A stretch of DNA of 64,000 bases from Deltaproteobacteria bacterium (GTDB lineage: Bacteria; Desulfobacterota; Deferrimicrobia; Deferrimicrobiales; Deferrimicrobiaceae), in assembly GCA_016218975.1 (NCBI GenBank), contig JACRCO010000053.1, forward strand, positions 79,523 through 143,522. Reading direction: 5' to 3'. The notes below the pieces were generated by a model. It did not search any database. It saw nothing but the letters and a program-made list of their open reading frames with translations, and was not told the origin of the DNA. Position numbers and translations under genes: made by a program. Positions 17,198-27,555 of the stretch are shown piece after piece (the stretch's first letter is position 1; each line of letters begins with the position of its first letter).

Positions 17198-18133
17198 TCA
17201 CCACAACTTCTCGGCCACGGCGGCCATGAAGAGCGGGAAAAGTATTTCGTGGGGCCCGATCAGGTGATATCCCTTCCCTCCTGCCCGGGTCGGCCTGGTC
17301 ACCACGTTGACGTCCGGCCGGTAGTGGCGCTGGAAATCCATGTTCACCGTGGTTATCCGGGACAGGGGCCTGCCGAGATTCCTCGCCACCGACACCGCCT
17401 TCAGGAAGACTTCGGGCAGTACCACGGCCGATCCGACGTTCAGGTAGACCCCGCCTTCCAGGCGCGCCACCATCTCGCAAAACCGGCGGAAGTCCTTCTG
17501 TGAGGCCTCCCCCATCGCCGCGCCGTCCGCTTCCGGGTGCATGTGGATTATGTCGGAGCCGATGCAGACATGTACGGTGGCAGGCACATCCTTCTTCCAT
17601 GCCGCCGCAAGCAGGCTTCTGTCACGATACCGCGCCCGGGAGCCGGCGATGGCCTTTCCGACCGCCGCGCCGAACCCGAGGCCCTCCGGCACGCCTGAAG
17701 CAAGGGCGGAGTGGATGAACTGCGCCGTCTCCCTGGCCATCCCGAAGGAGCCGTCGGAAAGGCTGTCCTGCACGTCCTCCGACGTCTTTCCGGCCAGCGC
17801 CAGCTCCGTGTCGTGGATCACGCCCGCGCCGTTCATCGAAACGCAGTCGAACAGCCCTTTCGAAATCCCCTGTAGAAGCAGCGGGGAAAGCCCCACCTTG
17901 ATGAAGTGCGCCCCGATCCCGAGGAGCACGGGAGCCCCTCGCTTCTTCGCCGCAGCCACGGCCGCGACCGCCGCGCGGAAGTCCTTCGCCGACAGGTAAT
18001 CGGGAAGCCCGTTCAGGAACGCGGAAAACGACATGCCCTTCCGTACGGGATCGCAGAAACCCTTGAAGGTGACCTTGCTTTTTCTGGAGAAAAGCGACGT
18101 CCGGCGAAGCCGGGACGGGTCGATCTCCTTCAT
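17198..18133 (-). CDS. Protein of unknown function, possibly deoxyhypusine-synthase-like fold
   Basis: 311 residues, cytosolic. Segments such as GIGAHFIKVGLSPLLLQG, SMNGAGVIHDTELALAGKTS, VHVCIGSDIIHMHP and GGVYLNVGSAVVLPE are glycine-rich and reminiscent of the NAD-binding deoxyhypusine synthase (DHS-like) superfamily. Bacteria make no hypusinated eIF5A, so another reaction is likely. I am not sure of this assignment. The start (ATG 18133) overlaps the gmhA stop by four bases, so it is translationally coupled to heptose metabolism. It may act on a sugar-phosphate or polyamine; this is inference from position only. Confidence 0.5.
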   Translation of the reverse strand: MKEIDPSRLRRTSLFSRKSKVTFKGFCDPVRKGMSFSAFLNGLPDYLSAKDFRAAVAAVAAAKKRGAPVLLGIGAHFIKVGLSPLLLQGISKGLFDCVSMNGAGVIHDTELALAGKTSEDVQDSLSDGSFGMARETAQFIHSALASGVPEGLGFGAAVGKAIAGSRARYRDRSLLAAAWKKDVPATVHVCIGSDIIHMHPEADGAAMGEASQKDFRRFCEMVARLEGGVYLNVGSAVVLPEVFLKAVSVARNLGRPLSRITTVNMDFQRHYRPDVNVVTRPTRAGGKGYHLIGPHEILFPLFMAAVAEKLW

Positions 18134-18711
18134 CGCTTTCCGACCTGCCGGAACAGGAAGGTGTCCGTCAGATCGCACAGTATGTGCCCGATGGCGATGT
18201 GGGCCTCCTGGATCCGCGGGGTGCTCTTCGAAGGGACGGCAAGGGCGATGTCGGCGATCGAGGCCATCTTCCCCCCCTCGGCCGTGAGCGCGATCGTGAC
18301 CATTCCCAGTTTCTTGGCGACCCGGAACCCCTTGAGGACGTTCGCGGAATTCCCGCTTGTGGAGATTCCTATGGCTATGTCCCCCTTCTTGCCGAGGGCT
18401 TTTATCTGCTTGCTGAAAATCTCGTCGAACGCATAATCGTTCGAGATGCTGGTGAGTATCGAGGTGTCGGTGGTAAGCGCGATGGCCGGGAGCGGGGGGC
18501 GCTCGATAAGGAAACGGTTCATGAATTCCGCCGCGATGTGCTGGGAGTCCGCGGCGCTGCCGCCGTTGCCGAACAGGAGGATTTTCCGGCCCGCCTTGAA
18601 CGCGTGGGCGATCGCCTGCGCGGCGTCGTGGATTTCGCGGGCCATCGTCTCCGCCATCTGGAGGCGCAGGTCCGCACCTTCCTTCAGCATTTTCACGATC
18701 GTTTCCTGCAA
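18130..18711 (-). CDS. gmhA: Phosphoheptose isomerase
   Basis: 193 residues, full length for GmhA. SIS-domain motifs: LLFGNGGSAADSQHIAAEF (about 44-62) and GISTSGNSANVLKG (about 115-128); the catalytic Glu and His region is in STPRIQEAHIAIGHILCD. It converts sedoheptulose 7-phosphate to D-glycero-D-manno-heptose 7-phosphate, the first step towards LPS inner-core heptose. Start is TTG at 18711, with GGAGG seven bases upstream; no ATG is near. The gene after it is coupled by a four-base overlap. Confidence 0.93.
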   Translation of the reverse strand: MQETIVKMLKEGADLRLQMAETMAREIHDAAQAIAHAFKAGRKILLFGNGGSAADSQHIAAEFMNRFLIERPPLPAIALTTDTSILTSISNDYAFDEIFSKQIKALGKKGDIAIGISTSGNSANVLKGFRVAKKLGMVTIALTAEGGKMASIADIALAVPSKSTPRIQEAHIAIGHILCDLTDTFLFRQVGKR

Positions 18712-18847
18712 GGAATTCCCTCCGGAAAGGTTGGCGATAGGGAATCATGATCGCTTTTCCCCACCGCCAATGTCAAGGAGGCGTCGCCTTTCCTTTAACG
18801 GAAAACCGGTGTAGCATGTTTCGCATCTTAACGATGGTGATTCGCGA

Positions 18848-19246
18848 GTGGAACGGGCGATCGACAGGATTCTCAAGGAAACGCGCACCGTTGCCGTTGT
18901 GGGAATCTCCGACAAACCGGAGCGGCCAAGCAACGCCGTGGCGCGGTATCTGAAGGAGAGGGGATTCCAGGTAATTCCCGTGAACCCCATGCTCACCGAG
19001 GCACTGGGGGAGAAGGCGTATCCCTCCCTGACGCAGGTTCCCGGGAAAATCGACCTCGTGGACGTGTTCAGGAAATCCGAAGAAGTGCCGGCGATCGCGG
19101 AAGAGGCGATCCGGATCGGCGCACGGTTTTTCTGGATGCAGGAAGGGGTCGTGAGCGAGGCGGCGCGCGATCTCCTGGATCGGGCGGGAATTCCGGTGGT
19201 GATGGATCTTTGCGTCAAAAAGGAGCTCGCGAAGCGGGGCATGTGA
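18848..19246 (+). CDS. CoA-binding domain protein (YccU-like)
   Basis: 132 residues, a single Rossmann-type CoA-binding domain: VAVVGISDKPERPSNAVARYL near the N-terminus, then GFQVIPVNP and later FWMQEGVVSEAA. The family is widespread and poorly characterised; it binds CoA or acyl-CoA in some homologues. GTG start at 18848. It leads a short plus-strand run with thioredoxin 28 bases downstream, which hints at a link to thiol or CoA redox state. Confidence 0.88.
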   Translation: MERAIDRILKETRTVAVVGISDKPERPSNAVARYLKERGFQVIPVNPMLTEALGEKAYPSLTQVPGKIDLVDVFRKSEEVPAIAEEAIRIGARFFWMQEGVVSEAARDLLDRAGIPVVMDLCVKKELAKRGM

Positions 19247-19274
19247 GCGCAGCGAGAATAACTGGAGGAAGAGA

Positions 19275-19601
19275 ATGGCCGGAAACATCATGGAATTGAA
19301 CGACGGAAACTTCAAGACGACGGTCGACTCCGGCCCGACGCCGGTGCTGGTCGATTTCTGGGCTCCCTGGTGCGGTCCGTGCAGGGTGATCGCGCCGATC
19401 CTCGAAGAGGTCGCCAGGGAGATGGAGGGGAAGGTGCGCATCGCCAAGGTGAACGTCGATGAAAGCCCGGACATCGCGTCGACCCTGGGCATCCGCGGAA
19501 TCCCGACCCTCATCCTGTTCAAGGAAGGGCAGATCAAGGGCCAGATGGTGGGAGTCAACACGAAAGCCGGCATCGTATCGCTGATACAGAAAGGAATGTA
19601 G
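19275..19601 (+). CDS. trxA: Thioredoxin
   Basis: 108 residues, full length. The active site WCGPC sits in DFWAPWCGPCRVIAPILEE, the cis-proline loop is GIRGIPTLILF, and the typical C-terminal helix is present. It reduces protein disulfides in the cytosol using electrons from a thioredoxin reductase that is not in this window. ATG at 19275 follows TGGAGGAAGAGA. The next gene starts inside its stop codon (TAGTG). Confidence 0.95.
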   Translation: MAGNIMELNDGNFKTTVDSGPTPVLVDFWAPWCGPCRVIAPILEEVAREMEGKVRIAKVNVDESPDIASTLGIRGIPTLILFKEGQIKGQMVGVNTKAGIVSLIQKGM

Positions 19602-20158
19602 TGCGGCGTTCCGCCGCGTGGCTGCTCGCGGCTTTTTTTTTCGCCGCATGCGGCGCTAAATACCTCTCCGTAGGGTCGGTTCCCTTTCCCGCCCCGAACC
19701 CCGTGTTCCTGGACGAGCGGGGAGAACCGCGGGCGAACCTGCCGGAATCCTCCGAACCATTGCGTTTGATCTTTCTCGATTACGTGTGGTGCCCGCCGTG
19801 CGCGGATGTCTGGAAATCCCTTAAAGTGGCATCGCGGGACATCCCCGCGGGCAGCGTGCGGGTGTACCGGATCCTCTTCGACCGGGAACGTCTCCTCGGG
19901 CGCGAAGGTACGAAGGAGGTCGCCCCTCTTCGGCCCTCCGCTCAGCCCGATGCGGGCACGATTCCGGTAACTACACTGCTTGCGCTTCCCGGTCCCTTCA
20001 AGGCGCGTTACGGCCCTGAGCAGGCTCCGCTACTGCTTCTTGCGGACGCCGACGGGAAAGTGCTCAAAAAATGGACCGGCGCTTCCCCGTCCCTTGCCGG
20101 CTCGATCGTTTCGGAGATCAAGAGCTTATCGAGCTCTCCCCTCCTCCCTGAAATGTGA
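19601..20158 (+). CDS. Thioredoxin-like (TlpA-type) lipoprotein
   Basis: 185 residues. The signal sequence ends at AFFFAAC, a lipobox-like cysteine, predicting a membrane-anchored periplasmic protein. A thioredoxin-like core follows with a WCPPC active site in DYVWCPPCADVWKSL (about residue 65) and a cis-Pro-like strand IPVTTLLALPG. GTG start at 19601 overlaps the trxA stop. Probably a periplasmic dithiol oxidoreductase, for example in cytochrome maturation; the exact partner is unknown. Its 3' end overlaps the 3' end of rodA by 41 bases, convergently. Confidence 0.78.
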   Translation: MRRSAAWLLAAFFFAACGAKYLSVGSVPFPAPNPVFLDERGEPRANLPESSEPLRLIFLDYVWCPPCADVWKSLKVASRDIPAGSVRVYRILFDRERLLGREGTKEVAPLRPSAQPDAGTIPVTTLLALPGPFKARYGPEQAPLLLLADADGKVLKKWTGASPSLAGSIVSEIKSLSSSPLLPEM

Positions 20159-21245
20159 AGCGGCTTCGGGCCAGGTTCGTCATAATGCCGAGGGCCATCA
20201 TGTTCGTCAGCATCGACGACCCGCCGTAACTGACGAACGGTAGCGGTATTCCCACTACGGGAAAGAGGCCGCAGACCATCGCGAGATTGATGGCGATGTG
20301 GGCCAGGAAGTAGACGGCCAGCCCGCCGCACGCGAAAGAAGCGAACCGGTCCTGCGAACGGGATGCCAGGTGAAACGCCCTTTGGACGAGCAGCAGAAAA
20401 AGAGCGAGCAGGACCAGCGTTCCCGCAAACCCCCATTCCTCCGCGAACACGGCGAAAGCGAAATCGGTGTGCTGTTCCGGGAGAAACCTGAGGGATCCCT
20501 GCGTTCCGCGCAGGTATCCTTTTCCAATGAACCCCCCGGAGCCCACGGCGATCTTCGACTGGATCACGTGGTACCCCGCCCCCAGGGGATCGCGCTCGGG
20601 ATCAAGGAACGTGAGGACCCTCTGTTTCTGGTAGTCCTTCATCGCAAGCCACAGGGCGGGGATCAGAAGCGCGCCCGTTCCCCCCAGCCACAGGAGCACC
20701 TTCGTCCGCACGCAGGCGATCACGAGCATTCCCAGCAGGATGATGACGAACACGCCGGCGGTTCCGAGATCGGGCTGGAGCGCGACCAGCAGGAAAGGCA
20801 CGATCACGAGCCCGATGGCCGGCAGGGTATCGACGAATCCGATCCCGCTGTAGCTGTACTTGTCGGCGAAGTATTTGGAGAGCGCGAGTACGATGGCGAC
20901 CTTCGCGAACTCCGACGGCTGGAAATTGAAGGCGCCGAGGGAGATCCACCGCTGGGCCCCTCCCCTCACCTTCCCGGCTACGAGGACGATGACGAGGATC
21001 GCGAGGATGCCCCAGAATACGGGGCGGACGACCTCCTCGATCAATCCGTCGCCGGTCAGGTAACATGCGAAGAATGCGAGTATCCCGAGGAAGATCCAGA
21101 CGAACTGCTTCGCGAAGAGGGGGAAGCCCGTCCCTCCGAACACCCGCGTTCCGCTGTACACGTTGAGCAGGCCCACGCCGCACAATGCAAGGGCGAGCAG
21201 GAAGATCGGCCAGTCAAGGCGCGCAAGCTTTCCCTTGCGGATCAT
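20118..21245 (-). CDS. rodA: Rod-shape peptidoglycan polymerase RodA
   Basis: 375 residues, about ten membrane helices, SEDS family. Visible motifs include YQKQRVLTFLDPERDPLGAGYH and QSKIAVGSGGFIGKGYLRGTQ, the signature loop containing the catalytic Asp region, and EQHTDFAFAVFAEEWGF. It polymerises lipid II glycan chains at the inner membrane together with PBP2. The ATG overlaps the mrdA stop. Last gene of the mreBCD-mrdA-rodA operon. Confidence 0.95.
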   Translation of the reverse strand: MIRKGKLARLDWPIFLLALALCGVGLLNVYSGTRVFGGTGFPLFAKQFVWIFLGILAFFACYLTGDGLIEEVVRPVFWGILAILVIVLVAGKVRGGAQRWISLGAFNFQPSEFAKVAIVLALSKYFADKYSYSGIGFVDTLPAIGLVIVPFLLVALQPDLGTAGVFVIILLGMLVIACVRTKVLLWLGGTGALLIPALWLAMKDYQKQRVLTFLDPERDPLGAGYHVIQSKIAVGSGGFIGKGYLRGTQGSLRFLPEQHTDFAFAVFAEEWGFAGTLVLLALFLLLVQRAFHLASRSQDRFASFACGGLAVYFLAHIAINLAMVCGLFPVVGIPLPFVSYGGSSMLTNMMALGIMTNLARSRFTFQGGGESSISS

Positions 21246-23101
21246 CGCTTCTCCTTCTCCTTCTCCTTTGCCGCGGCTTCGGCCGGCTGCTTCGTCCGGA
21301 AATACTCCTGCATCACCGCTTTGACCACGGGGGCGGCGGCGGACCCTCCATGGCCGCCGTGCTCAAGCATCGCCACGACACAGATCTCCGGATCGGATAC
21401 CGGGGCGAATCCCACGAACCATGCATGGTCGCGGAGATTGTAGGGGAGGTTCTCCGACTTGATCATCTTCCCCTTGACCGCGGCCACCTGTGCCGTCCCT
21501 GTTTTTCCTCCCACCTCGATCCCCTGGAGCTTCGCGGCGCCGCCGGTACCGTGATCGTTTACCACCCCCCCGAGCGCCCTTCGGACGAAAGCGACGTTCT
21601 CCGGCTTCCAGGGAAGTTTCCGGAGCATCTTCGGCGCGCGTTGTTCCACGGGGGCTTCCCTCGGCGCTATCCGGTCCACGAGACGGGGACGCATCACCTC
21701 TCCCCCGGTGGCGATGGAGGCGTAACCCGCAAGCATCTCGAGCGGCGTGACGTGGATCGCTCCCTGGCCTATTCCGAGGATCGCCCTCTCCGAATCGTAC
21801 CACCTCTCCTTCGATACCTTCCGTTTCCACTCCGAATCGGGAACGAGGCCCTTCCTTTCCCCCGGAAGTTCTATTTCCGTTAGGGTGCCCAGGCCGGCGT
21901 CCCTCTCAAGTTTCGCGATCCGGTCCGGCCCGAGCCGCATCCCCATCGTGTAAAAATAGACGTCGCACGACTGCACTATCCCCTTGTACATGTCAACCGA
22001 CCCGTGGCCCTTCTCCCTCCAGCAGCGGAAGGCCCGGTTCCCGATCCAGAGGTGTCCCGGGCACCGGACCGTGGCCTTCGGATCCTGCAACCCCTCTTCC
22101 AGCGCCGCCAGCGCGACGAACGGTTTCACGGTGGAGCCGGGGGCGTACGTGCCCTGGAGCCCCTTGTTCTGCATCGGCTTGCGCGGATCGTTGGACAGTT
22201 CCTGCCACTCCGCCTTCCGGATTCCCCTCGAAAATGCGCTCGGGTCGAAGGTCGGCGCGGAGACGAACGCCAGGATGTCCCCGGTCTTCGGAACCATGGC
22301 GATCACTGCGCCCGCCTTCCCTTCCATCGCCTCCTCCGCCGTTTTCTGGATGTCGGCGTCGAGGGTCGTCGTGACGATCCCTCCCGCGCGCGGCGGAACT
22401 TCCTCGACGAGGCGCTTGTCCCTGCCCGCGGCGTCCACCTCGACGTGCCGCCCCCCGTTTATCCCGCGAAGAACGTCGTCTTCCTCCCGTTCCAGCCCGT
22501 ATTTCCCGACGACGTCCCCCATCCCGAGCAGCTCGTCCTCGGATGCGTCCAGCTCCGCCTGGCTCACTTCCCCCACGTATCCCAGGACGTGCGCGAACGC
22601 CCGCCCGTACGGATAGCTGCGCTTGGCTTCCACAAGCACCGAGAAACCGCGGAGGGCCTCCCGGTTGAATTCGATCACGGAGACCTGCTCGAACCTCAGG
22701 TCCCGAGCGACCGTGATGGAGCTGTAGGGATTTTTCTTCTTCGCATCCCGGATCTTTCCCGGAATTTCGTCAGTGTCGAAATCGACGATCTCCGCAAGGA
22801 GCTTGAGCTCGCCCTCGAGGTCCGCCACGTCGATCGGGGAGCATATGAGATCGAAGGAGGCCTGCGTCTCGGCGATCGGCCTGCCCTTGCGGTCAAGGAT
22901 CTGCCCGCGCGGCGCCCGGATCGTCCGTATGCGCAGCCTGTTGTTTTCGGACAGGGTGCGGAAGCGCTCGTACTGCACCACCTGGAGCCAGTAGACTCTC
23001 ACCATGAGAAGGGCGAACAAGCCGAACGCGACCCATATGACCGTCTGTATCCGCTTCACGATCTGCGGATCGTGTTCCCGTTTCCTGATACGCTGTGTCA
23101 C
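21242..23101 (-). CDS. mrdA: Penicillin-binding protein 2 (elongasome transpeptidase)
   Basis: 619 residues. One N-terminal membrane helix (about 20-42), a PBP dimerisation domain (RAPRGQILDRKGRPIAETQ), then the transpeptidase with active-site serine in YAPGSTVKPFVAL (SxxK), SxN-type motif SCDVYF, and KTGTAQV (KTG). It cross-links peptidoglycan during cell elongation with RodA. GTG at 23101 overlaps the mreD stop by four bases. The open frame extends further upstream but only as a shadow of mreD. Confidence 0.95.
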   Translation of the reverse strand: MTQRIRKREHDPQIVKRIQTVIWVAFGLFALLMVRVYWLQVVQYERFRTLSENNRLRIRTIRAPRGQILDRKGRPIAETQASFDLICSPIDVADLEGELKLLAEIVDFDTDEIPGKIRDAKKKNPYSSITVARDLRFEQVSVIEFNREALRGFSVLVEAKRSYPYGRAFAHVLGYVGEVSQAELDASEDELLGMGDVVGKYGLEREEDDVLRGINGGRHVEVDAAGRDKRLVEEVPPRAGGIVTTTLDADIQKTAEEAMEGKAGAVIAMVPKTGDILAFVSAPTFDPSAFSRGIRKAEWQELSNDPRKPMQNKGLQGTYAPGSTVKPFVALAALEEGLQDPKATVRCPGHLWIGNRAFRCWREKGHGSVDMYKGIVQSCDVYFYTMGMRLGPDRIAKLERDAGLGTLTEIELPGERKGLVPDSEWKRKVSKERWYDSERAILGIGQGAIHVTPLEMLAGYASIATGGEVMRPRLVDRIAPREAPVEQRAPKMLRKLPWKPENVAFVRRALGGVVNDHGTGGAAKLQGIEVGGKTGTAQVAAVKGKMIKSENLPYNLRDHAWFVGFAPVSDPEICVVAMLEHGGHGGSAAAPVVKAVMQEYFRTKQPAEAAAKEKEKEKR

Positions 23102-23583
23102 TCTTTGACCCGGCGCCTGCGGCTGGACAGGTCCATGAACAGCGGGACGGCGACCAGCCCCGTCCATGCGATGCGTACCGCCTCCTGCGCGGCCCACAGG
23201 AATGAGAAGGGGCGGCTGCCTCCAAGCAGCACGAGGACGGCGACGGAAATCGATTCCGCGAGGAGCAGCCCGACCACCACCGCCAGGATCAGGTATTCCG
23301 CCCTGAGGTAGAACCGCATCCCGATCTCGCGCGAGGCGAAGTAGAGCGCCAGCGACGAGAGGAAGAAGGTCCACGGCGGCGAGGACACGGTGATTTCCCT
23401 GAATATCGCAGGGGGGATCGCCGCGAAAAACCCAAGTGGTCCGTGAAGGAACAGGCCCGCGAAGACTATCGAAAGGAATGGAATGTCCGGAAGCAGGAAC
23501 CTTGGGATGAAACCGGAAAACCACCAGACGCAGACCGCGGTGCCGGCATAGGACGCCGCGAGAAGGACCAGGAATTCCCTCAC
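23098..23583 (-). CDS. mreD: Rod-shape determining protein MreD
   Basis: 161 residues and strongly hydrophobic, with about five membrane helices; it starts MREFLVLLAASYAGTAVCVW. Sequence conservation in MreD is low, so the call rests on size, topology and position between mreC and mrdA. It is a membrane scaffold of the elongasome. GTG at 23583 overlaps the mreC stop by four bases. Confidence 0.85.
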   Translation of the reverse strand: MREFLVLLAASYAGTAVCVWWFSGFIPRFLLPDIPFLSIVFAGLFLHGPLGFFAAIPPAIFREITVSSPPWTFFLSSLALYFASREIGMRFYLRAEYLILAVVVGLLLAESISVAVLVLLGGSRPFSFLWAAQEAVRIAWTGLVAVPLFMDLSSRRRRVKE

Positions 23584-24425
23584 AATTTTCCGGTCCGGAA
23601 AGGGATGGACGGGCGGGAGAGGACCACCAGCACCTCCTCCGCCGCCTGGAGGTTCACTGCGCACTGCACCTGGATCTTCTGAAAGAGGCCTTCCCTGGGT
23701 TTGTCCGCGCTGATTACCGTGCCGAGCAGCGTCCCCTTCGGCATGCTGCCGTCGAACCCCGAGAAAAGGATACGGTCGCCTGCGACTACGTCCTGCGTGG
23801 GCGAGACGTACTTCAACCGGCACAGGTTTCCGCCCATTCCTTCGGCGATCGCGCGAACCCGGCTTCGCTCGACGATCACGTCCGCGGCGAACCGCCCGTC
23901 GGTCACGAGGAGCACCTCCGAAACCCCCCTGTACGTTTTGTGGACGCGCCCCATCCCGCCGTAAGGCGTCACCACGGCCATGCCCGCCTCCACGCCGGAT
24001 TCGAGGCCCGCGTCGATGAATACCGCCTGGAACCAGGGAGAGATGTCGTGTCCGACGACGCGCGCGCCGATCGCCTTCCTCTCGACCGACCCGGAGAAGG
24101 AAAGCAGATCCTTGAGGCGGCGGTTTTCGAGGACGGCGTCCCTGTTCTCCTGGAGCTTCTCCCTCAGGGTAACGATTTCCTGCCGGAGACGTTCATTCTC
24201 CCGGGACACGCCGACCAGAGCGATGTAGTGCGACCATATGGAGGAGATCCCCTGGCGAACGTAATCCACCGCGAGGTAGACCGGCCGGAAGACGAGCGAG
24301 GCGGAAGCGTGCACCGCATCCGTGCGCGAAAGCGCGGCGGGGGGATGCACGAAGATCTGGATTGCGACGGATATCAGGGCGACCGCAGTAAGCAGCCGCC
24401 ACCATTTTCTAAGGAACGATCCCAT
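23580..24425 (-). CDS. mreC: Rod-shape determining protein MreC
   Basis: 281 residues. One N-terminal membrane helix (about 8-28) is followed by a coiled coil (ENERLRQEIVTLREKLQENR, about 77-96) and the periplasmic double beta-barrel with GARVVGHDISPWFQAVFIDAG and AGDRILFSGFDG. It organises PBP2 and RodA in the periplasm. Located 44 bases downstream of mreB and coupled to mreD. Confidence 0.94.
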   Translation of the reverse strand: MGSFLRKWWRLLTAVALISVAIQIFVHPPAALSRTDAVHASASLVFRPVYLAVDYVRQGISSIWSHYIALVGVSRENERLRQEIVTLREKLQENRDAVLENRRLKDLLSFSGSVERKAIGARVVGHDISPWFQAVFIDAGLESGVEAGMAVVTPYGGMGRVHKTYRGVSEVLLVTDGRFAADVIVERSRVRAIAEGMGGNLCRLKYVSPTQDVVAGDRILFSGFDGSMPKGTLLGTVISADKPREGLFQKIQVQCAVNLQAAEEVLVVLSRPSIPFRTGKL

Positions 24426-24469
24426 AGGCGAATCTTGCTGTCACGAACCGCAATAATGCGTACGTCGTT

Positions 24470-25555
<1,086 letters not shown>

Positions 25556-25686
25556 CTAACAAGCCGGTCCCCCCTTTGCAAACATTTGGGGGATCGCGGC
25601 GAATACCGTTGAATTCATACCTGCGGGCGCATTAACATATTATGTTTGTCGTCAAATCCGCAACCTTACAGGAGACACGATAAGCC

Positions 25687-27555
25687 ATGCTGGACGTCCT
25701 CCGGCGGAACGCCGGCTCTTGGGCCATAAAGATCATACTGGGATTCATCGCGGTCACGTTCGTCTGGTGGGGGGTAGGCACATACTCCGAGCGCGAAAGG
25801 GACGTGGCGGCTACGGTCGGAAAGCAGAAAATATCGATGGGCGAGCTTGCCGAGGCTGCTGCGGAACTGGAGAAGTCCTACCGGGACGTCTACGGCGCAG
25901 CCCTCACACCCGAGATGGCAAAGGCCCTCAATTTCCGGAAACAGGCGCTGGACGGCCTGGTCAAGCGGACCCTCATGCTCTCCGAGGCGAAGAAGCTGGG
26001 GCTCACGGCCGCAGACGAGGAGGTGCAACGGGAGATCGCCGCCACGCCCGCCTTCCAGGTCAACGGGCAGTTCAGCGAGCAGCAGTACCAGAACACGCTG
26101 AAGTACAACCGCATCGCCCCCGCCGCCTACGAGGAGACGAAGCGCCAGGACATCACGCTGAGGAAGATCGAGGGGTTGATCGCCGCGGATGCGCTCGTCC
26201 CGGAGAGCGAGGGCAGGGACATCTTCCGCCTGGCCACCCGCAAGGTGCGGCTGCTGGTCGTCACGGCGGATCCCGAAAAGATGAAGGGCGTCGCCGCCCC
26301 GGCGGAGGCGGAGATCGCGGCAAGATACGAGCAGGCAAAGGAATCCCTTCGCATCCCGGCGCGTGTGAAGCTCCTGCTTGCCCGCTTCGAGCCCTCGTTC
26401 TTCGCGCGGGACGCGCAGCTCACGGACGCCGAGATCCGCGCATTCTACGAAGGAAACGCCGACAAGTTCAGGAACGAGGAACAGCGCCTCGTTTCCCAGA
26501 TCTATCTACCGTATTCGAAAAAGGACAAGGACGCCGTCGCGAGAAGGGTTTCGGAGATCATGGTCGAAGCAGGGAAGGGAAAGCCCGAATTCGAAAAACT
26601 CGCGAAGAAACATTCGAAGATGAAGACCGGCGAAACCTGGATGCGGCGCAGCGAAGCCAGGCAGGAGGTGGCGGCTCCCCTCTTTTCCGCCGCTGTGGAC
26701 TCTCTTGTCGGACCTATCGACGTGGGAAACGGCTTCCTTCTCGTTCGCGTAAACAGGATCCGGTTCCCGGAGACGCTTCCCCTCGCAGAGGTCAAGGACC
26801 GGGTCGCGGCGGTGCTCAAGCGTGATAAGGGGAAGGACGTCGCGGTCATCAAGGCGTACGAGGCCCACACGAAGGTTCAGGAGTCGAAGGACCTGAAAAG
26901 CGCATGCGCTCCGTACGGCATCGCCCCGACGGAAACCGGGTGGTCGGGCGGCGCGAAGGACGAATCGGCTCCCCCGGCTGTATTCCAGGAAGCGCTGGCG
27001 CTGTCCGTAAAGGAGATCGGGCAGGTCAAGACGGTCGGTGACGTTCATTACCTGTTCCAGGTTGTCGCCAAAGAGGAATCGCGAATCCCGGCATTGAGCG
27101 AAGTACGGGAAAAGATCGCGGCCATGGCGCTCCGCGATAAACGGAGGGCGGCCGCCCAGGCGGAACTGCTGAAAGCCGTTTCCGGGGCGAAATCCCACTC
27201 GGATCTCGCGGCGGGCGCGAAAAAGGCCGGCCTCCCGGCGGTCGCTACCGGCCAATTCGCTCCCCTTTCCGATCCCCTGCCGGAAAACCTGCCCCCGACA
27301 GGCGAGATGCGGAAGACGCTCCTGTCGCTCTCCATGAAAGCGCCCGTGCTGACCATGCCGGTGGAAGTCTCCGGCAGGTTCATAGCCCTTGCCCTCGCAG
27401 GCGAACAGGAGACGGATGAAAAGGAGTGGGCCGCCAGGAAGGACGCTTTCCTGCGCAGCGTAGCCGAGCAGAAAAAAAGCCAGCTGATCGAAGCCTTTCT
27501 CGCCGAGCGCCGCGTCCGTGAAAAGGTGGAGATCAATCCCGAAGCGCTGAAATAA
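25687..27555 (+). CDS. PpiD-like periplasmic folding factor (SurA/PpiC-type)
   Basis: 622 residues. An N-terminal membrane anchor (IKIILGFIAVTFVWWGVGTY, about 14-33) is followed by a SurA_N-like chaperone region (about 40-200) and a parvulin-type PpiC domain (about 255-360: VSQIYLPYSKKDKDAVARRV ... VGPIDVGNGFLLVRV). A second C-terminal chaperone part follows. It assists folding of exported proteins at the outer face of the inner membrane. The architecture matches PpiD. AGGAGA lies 11 bases before the ATG. The nuclease gene follows directly. Confidence 0.88.
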   Translation: MLDVLRRNAGSWAIKIILGFIAVTFVWWGVGTYSERERDVAATVGKQKISMGELAEAAAELEKSYRDVYGAALTPEMAKALNFRKQALDGLVKRTLMLSEAKKLGLTAADEEVQREIAATPAFQVNGQFSEQQYQNTLKYNRIAPAAYEETKRQDITLRKIEGLIAADALVPESEGRDIFRLATRKVRLLVVTADPEKMKGVAAPAEAEIAARYEQAKESLRIPARVKLLLARFEPSFFARDAQLTDAEIRAFYEGNADKFRNEEQRLVSQIYLPYSKKDKDAVARRVSEIMVEAGKGKPEFEKLAKKHSKMKTGETWMRRSEARQEVAAPLFSAAVDSLVGPIDVGNGFLLVRVNRIRFPETLPLAEVKDRVAAVLKRDKGKDVAVIKAYEAHTKVQESKDLKSACAPYGIAPTETGWSGGAKDESAPPAVFQEALALSVKEIGQVKTVGDVHYLFQVVAKEESRIPALSEVREKIAAMALRDKRRAAAQAELLKAVSGAKSHSDLAAGAKKAGLPAVATGQFAPLSDPLPENLPPTGEMRKTLLSLSMKAPVLTMPVEVSGRFIALALAGEQETDEKEWAARKDAFLRSVAEQKKSQLIEAFLAERRVREKVEINPEALK

